A stretch of 64,000 nt of DNA from Planctomycetota bacterium (GTDB lineage: Bacteria; Planctomycetota; Planctomycetia; Planctomycetales; Planctomycetaceae). Under the pieces are notes generated by a model. That model worked only from the letters and a program-made list of their open reading frames with translations. It was not told where the DNA came from and searched no databases. Positions 9,872-19,205 of the stretch are shown here, piece after piece (the first letter of the stretch is position 1; each line of letters opens with the position of its first letter). Made by a program: the position numbers and the translations under genes. The stretch covers positions 114,665 to 178,664 of the forward strand of contig JAFEBS010000006.1 in NCBI GenBank assembly GCA_018242525.1, in the 5' to 3' direction.

Positions 9872-10146
9872 TTCGATTCCTTGCGCAACGGCCAGAGTCT
9901 CAGGGGACCACAATTCTGAAACTTCGACCGGGCCGTCCTTTTGTTCACCAGATCCTATCAGAATCTACTGCGAAGACACGGCAACGTCGAATGCTCCAAG
10001 ACCCAACGACTAGGTAATTGCCAGCGATGAACGTGGATTCTCTCCGTGTCGTCCGCGTTTTCCGCGTCCCAATCTCTTTTTGCAGAAAGTCCTGCCATCT
10101 CCGTCAGGAGATTCCAAGGCTTCTTTGCAGGTTGGTGCAACGCTCT
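9872..10146. other. Intergenic, nothing recognised
   Basis: A 275-bp gap upstream of the LRR gene and downstream of the FAD oxidoreductase. A 60-codon minus-strand frame is present but has no protein-like composition. It likely holds the LRR gene promoter. Confidence 0.4.
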
Positions 10147-11391
10147 TTAGCGTCGTAACAATGCGAATGGCACGGGGTCAATCCGGGGTGTTCGTTGTGA
10201 CAGCAGGTCTGCCACCAGTTGACCGGTTCCTGTCGCCATCGACAGGCCCAGCATGTTGTGACCGGAGGCAATCATCACGTTGTCAAACGCCGGAGTGCGA
10301 TCGATGATGGGCAGACTGTCCGGTGTCATCGGTCGCCAACCCGCCCATTGTTCGATGACTGGCTCGGCGGTCGGTTCCTGCAGATAATGTGCAGCACCCG
10401 TGCGCAGCATGTCGAGACGCCGCGGATTGATCGAGGCGTCGTAGCCTGCGAATTCCATGATGGACCCCAGGCGGTAACCAGACTCCATCGGTGTCACGGC
10501 AACCCGGTGTTCCTCAAAAATCAACGGAATCGCAGGACATTTCGCCGGTCGGGGCATCGTCATCGAATAGCCCTTGCCTGGCTGGATCAGAATCTTGCAA
10601 CCGAGTTGTTGATTGAGCAGCGGGGTCCAGGCTCCGGTCGTCACCAGGAACTGATCCGCTTCGATCTCGCCCGAACTGGTGATGGCCCGGTTGGCGTGCT
10701 GGTTCAGTGATGCGAACCCACGGAATTCCGACTGCTCATGCATGACGACACCGCGTGACTGCAACAGCGATCGCCACGACGACATCAACTTGTCGGGCCG
10801 TAAATGCGCATCTCCCTCGTAGTGCCAGCCTCCGGCCAACCCTGGTTTCAAGGCGGGCTCCAACTGCGAGACGGCATCTCCGTCGTACCGGATGGCCCGC
10901 ATCCCAAAATGTTCCCCAAGCAAGTCGTCGGTATGCGCATAATGGTCCATGGCCTTCCGCGTCAGAAAGGGGAACAACAGCCCCCGGGTCTGCCATTCCA
11001 CATCCAGGGATTCGGTCGCAAACAGTTCGTCATACAGTTGACGCGAGGCATTCAACAGCGACTGGATGGCGCGGCCCGCCGTCAGCATGTCCTGCTGGTT
11101 GCAGTGGCCGGCAAACTTCAGCATCCAGCTCCAAAGAGTAGGGTCGAATCGAGGCTTGATGGAAAAGGGTGAGTTCGGGCTGATCATGGCCTTCAACGTC
11201 TTGCCCATCACGCCGGGACCGGCCAATGGCAGGACATGGCTGGGGCAGACGAGACCGCAATTGGCGTGTGATGCCCCGCTGCCGATGGTTTTTTGCTCAA
11301 CAATCGCCACATCCCAACCGGACTGGTTGAGGTAATAGGCGCATGCGGTCCCGATCACTCCACCGCCGATCACCACGACACGCTTCGACAC
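10147..11391 (-). CDS. FAD-dependent D-amino-acid oxidoreductase, probable D-hydroxyproline dehydrogenase
   Basis: The 414-residue product begins with a Rossmann FAD-binding motif (VVVIGGGVIGTACAYYL) followed by the acidic residue of VAIVEQ and the GSGASHANCGLVCPSH segment of DadA/DAAO-family enzymes. The C-terminal FAD segment (WAGWRPMTPDSLPIIDRTPAFDN with ASGHNMLGLSMATGTG, read as two parts) is also typical. The gene is 59 bases downstream of a 4-hydroxyproline epimerase on the same strand. In known pathways that epimerase turns trans-4-hydroxy-L-proline into cis-4-hydroxy-D-proline, which a DadA-like enzyme then oxidises to the pyrroline; the neighbour therefore suggests this substrate. 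The later enzymes (deaminase, semialdehyde dehydrogenase) are not in the window. The fold is sure, the substrate is inferred. Confidence 0.88.
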   Translation of the reverse strand: MSKRVVVIGGGVIGTACAYYLNQSGWDVAIVEQKTIGSGASHANCGLVCPSHVLPLAGPGVMGKTLKAMISPNSPFSIKPRFDPTLWSWMLKFAGHCNQQDMLTAGRAIQSLLNASRQLYDELFATESLDVEWQTRGLLFPFLTRKAMDHYAHTDDLLGEHFGMRAIRYDGDAVSQLEPALKPGLAGGWHYEGDAHLRPDKLMSSWRSLLQSRGVVMHEQSEFRGFASLNQHANRAITSSGEIEADQFLVTTGAWTPLLNQQLGCKILIQPGKGYSMTMPRPAKCPAIPLIFEEHRVAVTPMESGYRLGSIMEFAGYDASINPRRLDMLRTGAAHYLQEPTAEPVIEQWAGWRPMTPDSLPIIDRTPAFDNVMIASGHNMLGLSMATGTGQLVADLLSQRTPRIDPVPFALLRR

Positions 11392-11450
11392 AAGCTCACT
11401 CCAACGCAGTCACCGAACCAGGCAGAATCGCCACACCACACTCCTGCCCA

Positions 11451-12467
11451 CTACCCCCGAATCCCCATCTGAAACGGGTCATTCGGATCAAGCAACAAGG
11501 TCGCTTCGGCATTCACATAGGCAGTGCCGGTGACTCGTGGAATCAGGTTGTCGCCGTCCAATCGGACGGTTCCTTCAAACACGCTTCCCAGGATGCTTTC
11601 CTGCCGCCACATCTGACCGGGCGACAGCTTGCCATCGGCATGCAGGCACGCCAGCTTGGCGGAGGTACCGGTGCCGCACGGCGAACGATCATAGGCACCG
11701 CCCGGACAAAGTACAAAGTTTCGGCTGTGATTGTCCGGGTGACCCGGTGGCCCGAACAATTCGACATGGTCGACCTCCGCGCCGTTCGCCCCGGTGATGC
11801 CGTTCGCCCGCAGGGCCCGACGAATTCGCTTCGCCAGGTCCGACAGGCGTTCAACATCGGCGATGCCAAACGCCGTGGGATGGCCGTTTCGGCCGGGGCG
11901 GGTTCCAACGAGAGGCCGATCAGCGGGCATGCCAGGCTGATTCCGCGTATCCACCAGGAAGAACCAGTTACCACCCCACGCAATGTCCCCGGTGACCTGA
12001 CCGACGCCGTCCACATCGACCGTTACTCCCTGCGCAATACGGTAGCTGGGAACATTTTCGAGACTGACACGGTTTCCACCGTCGTAGTCAAACGTCACGA
12101 TTCCGACCGCCGTTTCCAGGCTGTGCCTTCCGGCCTGAATCCGACCGAGATACCCCAGGGTCACGCCCAGGCCAATGGTCCCGTGGCCGCACATCCAGAG
12201 CGGACCGATATTGTTGAAGAAGATCACGCCTGCGGTGTTGGCCGGGTCAGCAGGCTCGCACCAGAGTGCCCCCACGATGACATCGGAACCGCGCGGCTCA
12301 TTCACCACCGCCGAACGAAAGTCGTCAAACTTGCGACCGAACAATTCGCGACGTTCGGCCATCGTTCCGCGTCCCAGGTCCGGACCTCCCTCGACGACGA
12401 CCCGCGTCGGTTCACCACCGGTGTGAGAATCGATAACTCGCACGCGGCGAATTCCGGAATCACTCAT
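11451..12467 (-). CDS. 4-hydroxyproline epimerase (proline racemase family)
   Basis: It should epimerise trans-4-hydroxy-L-proline at C2. The product has 338 residues. The N-terminus (RVRVIDSHTGGEPTRVVV) is the family signature. The two catalytic bases appear as Cys93 in MCGHGTIG and Cys264 in RSPCGTGTSA; the Cys/Cys pair distinguishes proline racemase and hydroxyproline epimerase from the Cys/Thr dehydratase branch. Asp260 (YDRSPCG) is the usual substrate contact. The FAD oxidoreductase downstream and a TIM-barrel protein upstream (36 bases) are on the same strand and very close, so an operon is likely. Proline racemase activity is an alternative; the DadA-like neighbour favours hydroxyproline, which would come from collagen-like or plant cell-wall protein. 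Confidence 0.92.
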   Translation of the reverse strand: MSDSGIRRVRVIDSHTGGEPTRVVVEGGPDLGRGTMAERRELFGRKFDDFRSAVVNEPRGSDVIVGALWCEPADPANTAGVIFFNNIGPLWMCGHGTIGLGVTLGYLGRIQAGRHSLETAVGIVTFDYDGGNRVSLENVPSYRIAQGVTVDVDGVGQVTGDIAWGGNWFFLVDTRNQPGMPADRPLVGTRPGRNGHPTAFGIADVERLSDLAKRIRRALRANGITGANGAEVDHVELFGPPGHPDNHSRNFVLCPGGAYDRSPCGTGTSAKLACLHADGKLSPGQMWRQESILGSVFEGTVRLDGDNLIPRVTGTAYVNAEATLLLDPNDPFQMGIRG

Positions 12468-12503
12468 TTCTTCATCCCATTTGCAGGCGCGGCAATTCCA
12501 GGA

Positions 12504-13547
12504 TCAGGCCAGATTTGTTTTTGCGTAGGTCAGACACCGCGCAATGTTGTCAGCCTCGGCACGCAGTTGCTCGAGGTGCGACAACGACGATGTTTTTGGC
12601 AGCGCGCGGGGGTGTTTGTAATGACGAACACGTGTGAGAGCGTCAGCCAGTTCGCGGCCGGAAAGGTCACTGAGCGTCGCCCAATATTGTGGTAACAGGC
12701 ACGGCACTCGCAGTGGGTCGCGGGTGATCATCTCCAGATTCAGCCGGATCTCGGCACGCGACTTTCTCAGCGTGGCGACGATTCGCGGGATGTCGAGAAA
12801 GCCATCGCCGAGCGGGACTTCAGACAACAGGAATCCATCTTCGGATTCGGCGACCGCCATGTCTTTCAGGTGCGTCGTCACCGTCCATGGCGCGAGCGCT
12901 TCGACGACCGCGTGCGGATCTTCCAGCAAGGCGATGCTGTTGCCCGTGTCGAGGCACACGCCGACGAATTCGCTCCCCAACCGCTGTAGCCAGCCAAGCA
13001 TTTCCTCCACGCGCCAGTCTTTGTGGTTTTCAACTGCCAGCTTCACCCGATGCTTGGCAGCGATTGGTTCGGCCAGTGTCAGCGACATCCACGATTGTTC
13101 GACAAATTGTTGGAACTGATCCGCCGAGACGAACTGTTCGTATCGACGGCCATTCATGCAGACCGTTCGCAACACCGTTGCCCCGGCCGCCTTCGATGAA
13201 ACGATCTCCGATTCAAATCGAGCAACGTCCGCCTCGACTTTCGGCAATGCAATCGTCCCTTCAACGTACATCCCCAGTCGTTCTGTCGCTTCTCGGAACT
13301 TTGCCAGGAAGACCCCCTCCAGTCCATTGACTTTCGTTTGAATGCCCGTCGCACCGATTTTTGCCGCGGTTTGCAGGAACGCGAACGGATCCGCCACGCC
13401 GCTGTATTCGGGATCAAGCGGCTTTTCGCGGCGAATCCAGTACGAATGAATCACCAGACCCAGTGGCTGCCGCGTCGTCGGTTCGCTGGCGGCACACGGC
13501 ATCGCAGCCGCCATCGTCAGCAGCTTTAATACATCACGACGATTCAT
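12504..13547 (-). CDS. Sugar phosphate isomerase/epimerase-like TIM-barrel protein with Tat-like signal
   Basis: The 347-residue product starts with a twin-arginine-like leader (MNRRDVLKLLTMAAAMPCAA), suggesting export in folded form, perhaps with a bound metal. The rest matches the xylose isomerase-like TIM-barrel family: EGTIALPKVEADVARFESEI, VKLAVENHKDWRVEEMLGWL, GVCLDTGNSIALLEDPHAV with the likely metal ligands Glu, His and Asp, TTHLKDMAV, and NLEMITRDPLRVP. Members act on sugars or inositols, but the substrate here is not known. It lies between a PQQ protein (18-base gap) and the hydroxyproline epimerase (36-base gap) on the same strand, so it is likely cotranscribed with them. Why a sugar-type isomerase sits with hydroxyproline genes is unclear. 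Confidence 0.85.
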   Translation of the reverse strand: MNRRDVLKLLTMAAAMPCAASEPTTRQPLGLVIHSYWIRREKPLDPEYSGVADPFAFLQTAAKIGATGIQTKVNGLEGVFLAKFREATERLGMYVEGTIALPKVEADVARFESEIVSSKAAGATVLRTVCMNGRRYEQFVSADQFQQFVEQSWMSLTLAEPIAAKHRVKLAVENHKDWRVEEMLGWLQRLGSEFVGVCLDTGNSIALLEDPHAVVEALAPWTVTTHLKDMAVAESEDGFLLSEVPLGDGFLDIPRIVATLRKSRAEIRLNLEMITRDPLRVPCLLPQYWATLSDLSGRELADALTRVRHYKHPRALPKTSSLSHLEQLRAEADNIARCLTYAKTNLA

Positions 13548-13565
13548 GGCTTTGCCTCCGTCGAC

Positions 13566-14894
13566 TCACCGAGGGCTGCTACCGATCCGATACAGATGCG
13601 TGTTTGTCCGGAGCAGCAACGATTCGTCCAGGACAGCCGGGGATGCCATGTGCTGGCCATCCAGTTTGTTGACGGACAATTCCTCGAACTCTTTCCCTGG
13701 CCGGATGACCGTGGTCTCCCCTTCGCGGTTGCTGAAATAGATCCGGCCTGCCGCGGCCAGGGGTGACGCCGAAAAGTTTCCGCCGATCCGCTTTGTCCAG
13801 ATGACTTCCCCATTCTTCGTGCTGGCACAGGTCGCCACTCCCTGGTCGGTGACGTAGTAAACAGCGTCATCCACCACGACAGGAGAGGGCATTGTCGGGA
13901 TCGATTTTGGAATCTTCCAGGCAATGTGACTTTGAGTCACGTCCCCCTCTCCGTCCATGCGAATCGCCAGCATTTGCGGCTGCATGAAACCGGTGCAGAT
14001 GCAGACGAGATCGTTGGCCACAACGGGGCGCGGAACATTGGAGAATCCGTCACCATGCCGCACTCGCCACAGTTCCTTGCCGTCGACGGGATTGTAGGCC
14101 ACCACCCACTGAGCACCGGGAACAACGACTTGCGTCCGTCCACCGGTTGTGACCAGCAACGGAGTGCTGTAGGCCTTGTGAAAATCGCCGAGCGGTCCGG
14201 ACATCCTGGGACGTGCTGTTTTCCAGACTTGTTCGCCGGTCCGCTTGTTCAGCCCCACCACGTACTGTTGATCCGTTCCATCACACGGAACGATGAACAG
14301 ATCTCCATGCACGACGGGAGAACTTCCCGCCCCCACCGCATGAGCTGATGGCAACACGGCTTTCCACAGCACTTTGCCGGTGTACGTGTCCAGGCAGGCG
14401 GTACCGAGTTCCCCGAAGTGAGTCAGCAGCAGGTTACCGTCGAGAACGGGAGTTGGAGATGCGTAGCTGTTCAGTGTATGGATCGCCGGCGGATTCTTGA
14501 TCGCCATCAGTTCGATGTCACTGAGCAGCTTGCCAGTCCGGGCATCGACACTGATCGCACGCAGTGACACGGAACCGACCAGGCTCATCTGTTTCGCCAT
14601 CGGGTTACCTGCGAGTCGTTCCTTGCGGGCTTGTTCCAACGCCTCGCCGGTCAACACGTCTTCGACGGCGGTTGTCATCCAGATCGTGTTTCCTTCATAC
14701 ACCGGGGAGGACCAGCCGCGCCCGGGAATCGGCGTCTTCCATTGGACGTTTTCGGATTCACTCCACTTGAGCGGCAGGTTTCTGGCGTCAGCGTGCCCTT
14801 GACCATCGGGACCACGAAACTGCTTCCATTCGGCGGCGGTGGCCAGGACCGTGGTTGTGCAGAAGGTCAGCAGGCAGCAGGCGATCATCTTCAT
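13566..14894 (-). CDS. Secreted PQQ-like beta-propeller protein
   Basis: The 442-residue product has a signal peptide (MKMIACCLLTFCTTTVLATAA) followed by WKQFRGPDGQGHA, the standard opening of planctomycete outer-membrane-assembly-like (BamB-like) propellers. Repeats with the AxDxxTGKxLW pattern follow, such as SVDARTGKLLSDIE, CLDTYTGKVLWKAV, GLNKRTGEQVWKTA, AYNPVDGKELWRVR and CASTKNGEVIWTKR, giving at least six blades. No PQQ ligand set typical of alcohol dehydrogenases is seen, so a structural or binding role is more likely than catalysis. It is the first gene of a tight minus-strand run leading into the TIM-barrel and hydroxyproline genes. A second, membrane-linked PQQ-type protein lies at 50666-52732. 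Confidence 0.87.
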   Translation of the reverse strand: MKMIACCLLTFCTTTVLATAAEWKQFRGPDGQGHADARNLPLKWSESENVQWKTPIPGRGWSSPVYEGNTIWMTTAVEDVLTGEALEQARKERLAGNPMAKQMSLVGSVSLRAISVDARTGKLLSDIELMAIKNPPAIHTLNSYASPTPVLDGNLLLTHFGELGTACLDTYTGKVLWKAVLPSAHAVGAGSSPVVHGDLFIVPCDGTDQQYVVGLNKRTGEQVWKTARPRMSGPLGDFHKAYSTPLLVTTGGRTQVVVPGAQWVVAYNPVDGKELWRVRHGDGFSNVPRPVVANDLVCICTGFMQPQMLAIRMDGEGDVTQSHIAWKIPKSIPTMPSPVVVDDAVYYVTDQGVATCASTKNGEVIWTKRIGGNFSASPLAAAGRIYFSNREGETTVIRPGKEFEELSVNKLDGQHMASPAVLDESLLLRTNTHLYRIGSSPR

Positions 14895-15002
14895 GGAGAA
14901 GGCTCGGCGGATCGTTGGAAGAAACGTTGGAAACGGCAGACGTCAGCATATCTGATGAGACGGTGGAATGGCCACGCCACAGATGCTGATCGGCACACCC
15001 TG

Positions 15003-15785
15003 TCAGTCGAATTTGACCTGGAAGCCGGCGATCATCATCCCGCCGTCCACCGTCAACGTCTGCCCGGTGACGAGCGGACTGCCATTGACCAGACTCAGGA
15101 TCCCCTCGGCGATCCCCTCGGCTGTGCAGACTTGAGCCAGCGGCAAGGTCCGCACGTAGGCGTCTTTGATCGCTTCATAGCGATCCCCCAATCCATTCTG
15201 AGTCCATCGGCCGGCGATGAATCCAGGAGCGACGCCGTTCACGCGGATCTGCGGAGCGAACGTGCGGGCCAGGGAGACAGTCAGATTATCGAGTGCGGCC
15301 TTCGAGCAGCAGTAGGGAATCGAACTCCCCTGCCCCAACTGGGCCGCCACACTGCTCACATTGATGATTTGCCCGCCCCCAACCGCCAACATTGGTTCTC
15401 GAACCGCCCGCGCACAATGAAACGCACCGACAACGTTGACTTTGTAGAGCCGCTCCCAGACATCGTCGGTGACCTGGTCCAGATTCTGAAAGGGGATGAA
15501 GTCCGTGATGCCGGCGCAATTGATCAGCAGATCGACTCGGCCAAAGGCCGACAACGTGTCAGCCACCAGGGCTCGGCATTCTGCGTCGACGGCGACATCC
15601 GCCTGAACCGCGATGGCCCGGCCACCCCCTTCGAGAATTGCGGCCACAGTTGCTTCGGCATCGCTGCGAGATCGCGAATAGTTGACGACCACAGCCCACC
15701 CCAGCGCCGCAAGCTGCTTTGCAGCCGCTTGTCCAACTCCAGTTCCACCCCCGGTCACAATCGCCGCCCGTTCCAATGCTGGCAT
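15003..15785 (-). CDS. Short-chain dehydrogenase/reductase
   Basis: A 260-residue classical SDR. The NADP-binding motif is TGGGTGVG at 11-18, the NAG-type motif is changed to NCAG at 89-92, and the catalytic residues are Ser144/145, Tyr158 and Lys162 (YCCSK). The C-terminus has the GQTLTVDGGMM segment of 3-oxoacyl-ACP reductase-like (FabG-like) members. The enzyme reduces or oxidises a small carbonyl or alcohol with NAD(P)H; the substrate is not known. It is 109 bases from a second SDR on the same strand (15895-16662) with which it shares general form, so the two may be cotranscribed. Confidence 0.9.
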   Translation of the reverse strand: MPALERAAIVTGGGTGVGQAAAKQLAALGWAVVVNYSRSRSDAEATVAAILEGGGRAIAVQADVAVDAECRALVADTLSAFGRVDLLINCAGITDFIPFQNLDQVTDDVWERLYKVNVVGAFHCARAVREPMLAVGGGQIINVSSVAAQLGQGSSIPYCCSKAALDNLTVSLARTFAPQIRVNGVAPGFIAGRWTQNGLGDRYEAIKDAYVRTLPLAQVCTAEGIAEGILSLVNGSPLVTGQTLTVDGGMMIAGFQVKFD

Positions 15786-15894
15786 CTCAAGTCCCCTTCG
15801 TCGTCAAAAAGCGATTACACCCGTTTACAACGTGTGATGCTTTATCGCAATCGCACCAGGGAACGCAATCGAGTCAGGACAAAGACGGGGTCGT

Positions 15895-16662
15895 TCACCG
15901 AAGACCGCCACTGATGAACATCGACTCACCCGTAATCCAGGCAGAATCCGACGACGCCAGGAACAGTGCCGCGGGAGCGATGTCCTGCGTCTGACCGATG
16001 CGTCCCAGGGGCGTGATTGCCTCCATTTGCTTCTGGAAATCACTGTCGCTCGAGGCAATCCCGGCAGAGGATGTTCCTTCGGTTTCGACCAATCCGGGAT
16101 TGATCGAATTGACCCGGATCTTGCGACCAGCCAGTTCCTTCGCGAGCGACTTTGTGATCGCATCGACGGCCGCCTTGGTGGCACTGTAGACAGACCCATT
16201 CGGGGGTGCGAATGTGCTGACCACCGAACTGATGTTAATGACGCTGCCCCCTTCGGGTCCGAAGTGCCGGACCGCCTCCTGAGTTGTCAGGAGCAGTCCC
16301 AGCACGTTCAAGTCGAATTGCTTGTGAAAATGCTCGGGAGTGACCTCTTCCAGCGGCGAGAATTCATAAATGCCTGCATTGTTGACGAGGACATCCACGC
16401 GTCCAAACGCCGAGTTGACTTCGGTAAACAACCGTTTGATCTCGGCTGGATTGCTTACGTTGGCCTGAACCGAAATCGCCTTGCCGCCGCTCTGTGTGAT
16501 TTCTGAGACAACGCGATCAGCCCCCGCCTTGCTGGAAGCATAATTGACGACAACAGTCGCGCCGGCGGCGGCGAATTCTCGGGCGATCCTGGCACCAATT
16601 CCCTTGGATGAACCGGTGACGACAGCAACCTTGCCAGCAAGCTTCTTTTCCTGGTTAGACAT
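15895..16662 (-). CDS. Short-chain dehydrogenase/reductase, FabG-like
   Basis: The start at ATG 16662 (MSNQEKKLAGKVAVVTGSSK) was preferred to an upstream ATG because the SDR core begins right after it. The 255-residue product has the cofactor motif TGSSKGIG at 16-23, NNAG at 94-97, and catalytic Ser146, Tyr159 and Lys163 (YSATK). It has RVNSINPGLVETEG and ends ESMFISGGLR, as usual for this family. The length and motifs fit glucose-1-dehydrogenase or 3-oxoacyl-ACP reductase-type SDRs. The substrate is not known. Paired with the SDR at 15003-15785. Confidence 0.91.
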   Translation of the reverse strand: MSNQEKKLAGKVAVVTGSSKGIGARIAREFAAAGATVVVNYASSKAGADRVVSEITQSGGKAISVQANVSNPAEIKRLFTEVNSAFGRVDVLVNNAGIYEFSPLEEVTPEHFHKQFDLNVLGLLLTTQEAVRHFGPEGGSVINISSVVSTFAPPNGSVYSATKAAVDAITKSLAKELAGRKIRVNSINPGLVETEGTSSAGIASSDSDFQKQMEAITPLGRIGQTQDIAPAALFLASSDSAWITGESMFISGGLR

Positions 16663-16847
16663 GACCGTTCTACCTTGTATTGGATGGCTGTGGCCCAACT
16701 CGTTCAGAGCCGTGATTCAGGTTCCGGCGAATCCTGTCGAGTCGGAGATGCTGGCATATACAGCCGTTCCAACGGGAACCTAACAGTTCACCCGGAACTT
16801 TTTTGATGATTTCTGCAGGCGAGGCAAACGATTCGATTTCCGGTCAA

Positions 16848-17711
16848 TCAATACTCTCCAATGGACTCACTTCCATGCACAGTCGCCAGTGCACAGAAGC
16901 TGCGGAGGTTGTCGATATTCTCGTTGAGAAAGTGAACCGAACCGTCCGCGAACAGGAAATTGCATCCGCCGATATGCAGGCTGCTGAAGGCGTTGGGATG
17001 AGTGCCGTTGATGCGCTGGTCCGTGACCAGCAGAGGATCGCACCAGGAAATCACGTCGTGGCGATTCCCCTGCAGGTTTCCGAACCAGATGGAGCCGATT
17101 CGCCCCACCGATCCGTTCCCGATGACAGGGTGAACCAACCCATCCCAACTTCTCTCGCCCATTGCAATCGTATTGGACATCCCGTCCGTGACGTCTCGAT
17201 CACGGGTGGAACTGTTGTAATAGAACATGCCGTCGCCGATGTCCGAGTAGTCCTTGTTGGCTCCAAACATGGCAACGTAATTCGACTTGGCATGCCCCCC
17301 CTTCTGCTCGTTCCAGTTGCCACTGGCATCGCTGGGACAAATCCAGAACGGCAACACGACCCTGGTTCGGGCATCCGGCGTCGTGGGGGCATTGCCACCG
17401 TTGGGGGCCAGTTGCTGATACAGGGACGTCTGCTCAAAGTACGGTAGCAGCATCGTTCCCCAGGCCCAGCCGGTTTCATTTCCAACGGTTGTCAGTACCA
17501 GGCTGCTGAACGGCAGGCAGCCGTGAGTCCCCTCGTAGTTGTGGAGGGCCAATCCGATTTGACGGAGCTGATTGCGGCACTGCAACCGCCGGGCGGCTTC
17601 TCGAGCCTGCTGAACCGCGGGAAGCAACAGCGCGATCAGGGACGCGATGATGCCGATCACCACGATCAATTCGATCAGGCTGAACCCGGCTCGGCGGCGA
17701 CCGCGCGACAT
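16848..17711 (-). CDS. DUF1559 type II secretion-like pseudopilin
   Basis: The 287-residue product starts with a prepilin leader (MSRGRRRAGFSLIELIVVIG); processing would occur between Gly9 and Phe10, with the conserved Glu at mature position 5. The hydrophobic N-terminal helix is followed by AVQQAREAARRLQCRNQLRQ and LALHNYEGTHGCLPF, the signature of the DUF1559 family, which is hugely expanded in planctomycetes. Near the end is an H-x9-DG element (SLHIGGCNFLFADGSVHFL). Paired cysteines suggest disulfides. The family is thought to form surface or secretion pseudopili; individual roles are unknown. It stands close to a secreted hypothetical gene on the same strand (17749-18756). Confidence 0.93.
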   Translation of the reverse strand: MSRGRRRAGFSLIELIVVIGIIASLIALLLPAVQQAREAARRLQCRNQLRQIGLALHNYEGTHGCLPFSSLVLTTVGNETGWAWGTMLLPYFEQTSLYQQLAPNGGNAPTTPDARTRVVLPFWICPSDASGNWNEQKGGHAKSNYVAMFGANKDYSDIGDGMFYYNSSTRDRDVTDGMSNTIAMGERSWDGLVHPVIGNGSVGRIGSIWFGNLQGNRHDVISWCDPLLVTDQRINGTHPNAFSSLHIGGCNFLFADGSVHFLNENIDNLRSFCALATVHGSESIGEY

Positions 17712-17748
17712 TCAAAACCCTCCCCGACGAATAGACCGCATCGACCAA

Positions 17749-18756
17749 TCACTTTGTCAGCTTCCATCCTTCCGCAGTGGCGTTCAACCCCGTGAATCCC
17801 TTGTGCTCGTCGTAAACCGTATGCATTTCATCCAGCGAGTCAAAAAAGCCAACGATGAACGCAGCACTGAAGGATTCACCCGCCTTGACCGGCCGACCGC
17901 CGAATTCTTCAATCATGCAGACATATCCCCGCTGGTGACACCAGGCCTCGGAAACGACCCCCGGATCCAGTGTCATTCCCACCAGCCACGGCCCCGATTG
18001 GCCGGTTTCCCCGTTGCGGATGTGATACCCGCGAATCATCCGCGCCGGTACTCCGTCGCGTTCCCGCTGGTAATTGAATCGTTCATCAGGCGCGAAATTT
18101 GTCAGGAACTCCCTGGCGGCGATCTTTCCCCGGTAACTCAGGTACACCTCGTCAAAACGATCCCCCTGCTGATGTTTGATGTGCCCCGGCATGTCGATCC
18201 GCAGGAACATTGCATCGCTCGAATTCACGGCATCGATCCGTTGCATCGAGATGAAATACCGCTTTCCCACGGGAAACACCATGACCTGTGTCCACTGCGA
18301 CCCGGTCTTCTTCCCGGGTGCAGCCGTCTTGTAGTGATACGTCTGCCGAATGGCGACAAAATCGGTTCCGCGAATGATTTCCGGCTGCAGTACTTTCGCC
18401 TGAGTACAGATCTGCGGTCCCTCGATGCTGCGTTTGGGTGTTTTCCCGTGATATTCATTGCCGAATCGATAGACCATCTCGGGGGGAAGCTGGTCGCGAT
18501 ACGCTTCGTCACTGCCCGGCTCCATGATCCAGTCGGCGATATCCAGCCCAAACCCCAGTTCCCGGGCTCCGGTCTTGCGGTCGACCAGCGACTGAGCCTT
18601 GACGCCCGTGACATATCCCTTTTTCCGAACCGCCGCTTCCAGTTGAGGAGTTGTAATCAGGATTTCGTCGTCCATGTCACGCACGGTGTAGTCCGCAGCC
18701 AACACAACCTGCCCACACAGGACAATTACGATGCAAGGAAGTAATCGAGTGACCAT
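17749..18756 (-). CDS. Secreted protein of unknown function
   Basis: The start at ATG 18756 yields a signal peptide (MVTRLLPCIVIVLCGQVVLA, then ADYTV); the frame is open another 35 codons upstream, but that part overlaps the next gene's end and looks unlike protein. The mature protein has about 315 residues and no motif I can name. It reads as a beta-rich, methylaspartate-free sugar-binding-like domain (QLEAAVRKKGYVTGVKAQSL, AWCHQRGYVCMIEEFGGRPV), similar in feel to the carbohydrate-mutarotase-like proteins of this phylum, but this is only an impression. It precedes the DUF1559 gene by 37 bases on the same strand, so they may be transcribed together. Confidence 0.75.
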   Translation of the reverse strand: MVTRLLPCIVIVLCGQVVLAADYTVRDMDDEILITTPQLEAAVRKKGYVTGVKAQSLVDRKTGARELGFGLDIADWIMEPGSDEAYRDQLPPEMVYRFGNEYHGKTPKRSIEGPQICTQAKVLQPEIIRGTDFVAIRQTYHYKTAAPGKKTGSQWTQVMVFPVGKRYFISMQRIDAVNSSDAMFLRIDMPGHIKHQQGDRFDEVYLSYRGKIAAREFLTNFAPDERFNYQRERDGVPARMIRGYHIRNGETGQSGPWLVGMTLDPGVVSEAWCHQRGYVCMIEEFGGRPVKAGESFSAAFIVGFFDSLDEMHTVYDEHKGFTGLNATAEGWKLTK

Positions 18757-18857
18757 GATCAGGTTTCCGTAAATGATGATTGACTTAGTGAGCGGTCCGT
18801 CTGGCCGCGCGTCAAAAAGGGGGCAGACTCTCTCCGGGAGATTTTTAATTTCAATTT

Positions 18858-19205
18858 TCAACGCACATCAATTCTCGGCTTCCAAAGAATCAGGTAGCCA
18901 GCGAGCAGGGTCAGAGGGACGTCGATGAACCAATAGGAGATGCGGGCAATCTCTTGATAGCTTGGCCCACTGTATGATCGAAACAATCCAGCAGTCTCGA
19001 TCCGATGCGACCGCCACTCCAACGGTCTTGCATTTGAAAAGTATCGCCAGTCGATCTCGCCTCGATTTGACTCGAACCAGTGCCGCCGAATCCACAATTG
19101 GTCATTCACGGTAAAGCTTCGTACCCACATGCACGCCACGATGCACGCCATCGTGAGCATGACGACCGCTGCCTTCCGCCGCCAGCCTTTGAAAAACTCC
19201 AGCAT
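18858..19205 (-). CDS. Small two-helix membrane protein of a planctomycete family
   Basis: The 115-residue product starts MLEFFKGWRRKAAVVML and ends ISYWFIDVPLTLLAGYLILWKPR. Hydrophobic helices lie at about 11-29 and 89-107, with a soluble segment between them that has a conserved-looking pattern of Trp, Arg and Tyr. Proteins with this FKGWRRK start and LWKPR end occur many times per genome in planctomycetes. Nothing is known about their function. A strong ribosome binding site (GCAGGAGGCGAATC) stands directly before the ATG. It has its own position between a secreted hypothetical and the Mrr-like gene. Confidence 0.85.
   Translation of the reverse strand: MLEFFKGWRRKAAVVMLTMACIVACMWVRSFTVNDQLWIRRHWFESNRGEIDWRYFSNARPLEWRSHRIETAGLFRSYSGPSYQEIARISYWFIDVPLTLLAGYLILWKPRIDVR

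Noticed and set aside
11343..12695. A 450-codon open frame on the plus strand
   Set aside because: It is antisense to the epimerase gene, whose catalytic motifs are clear.
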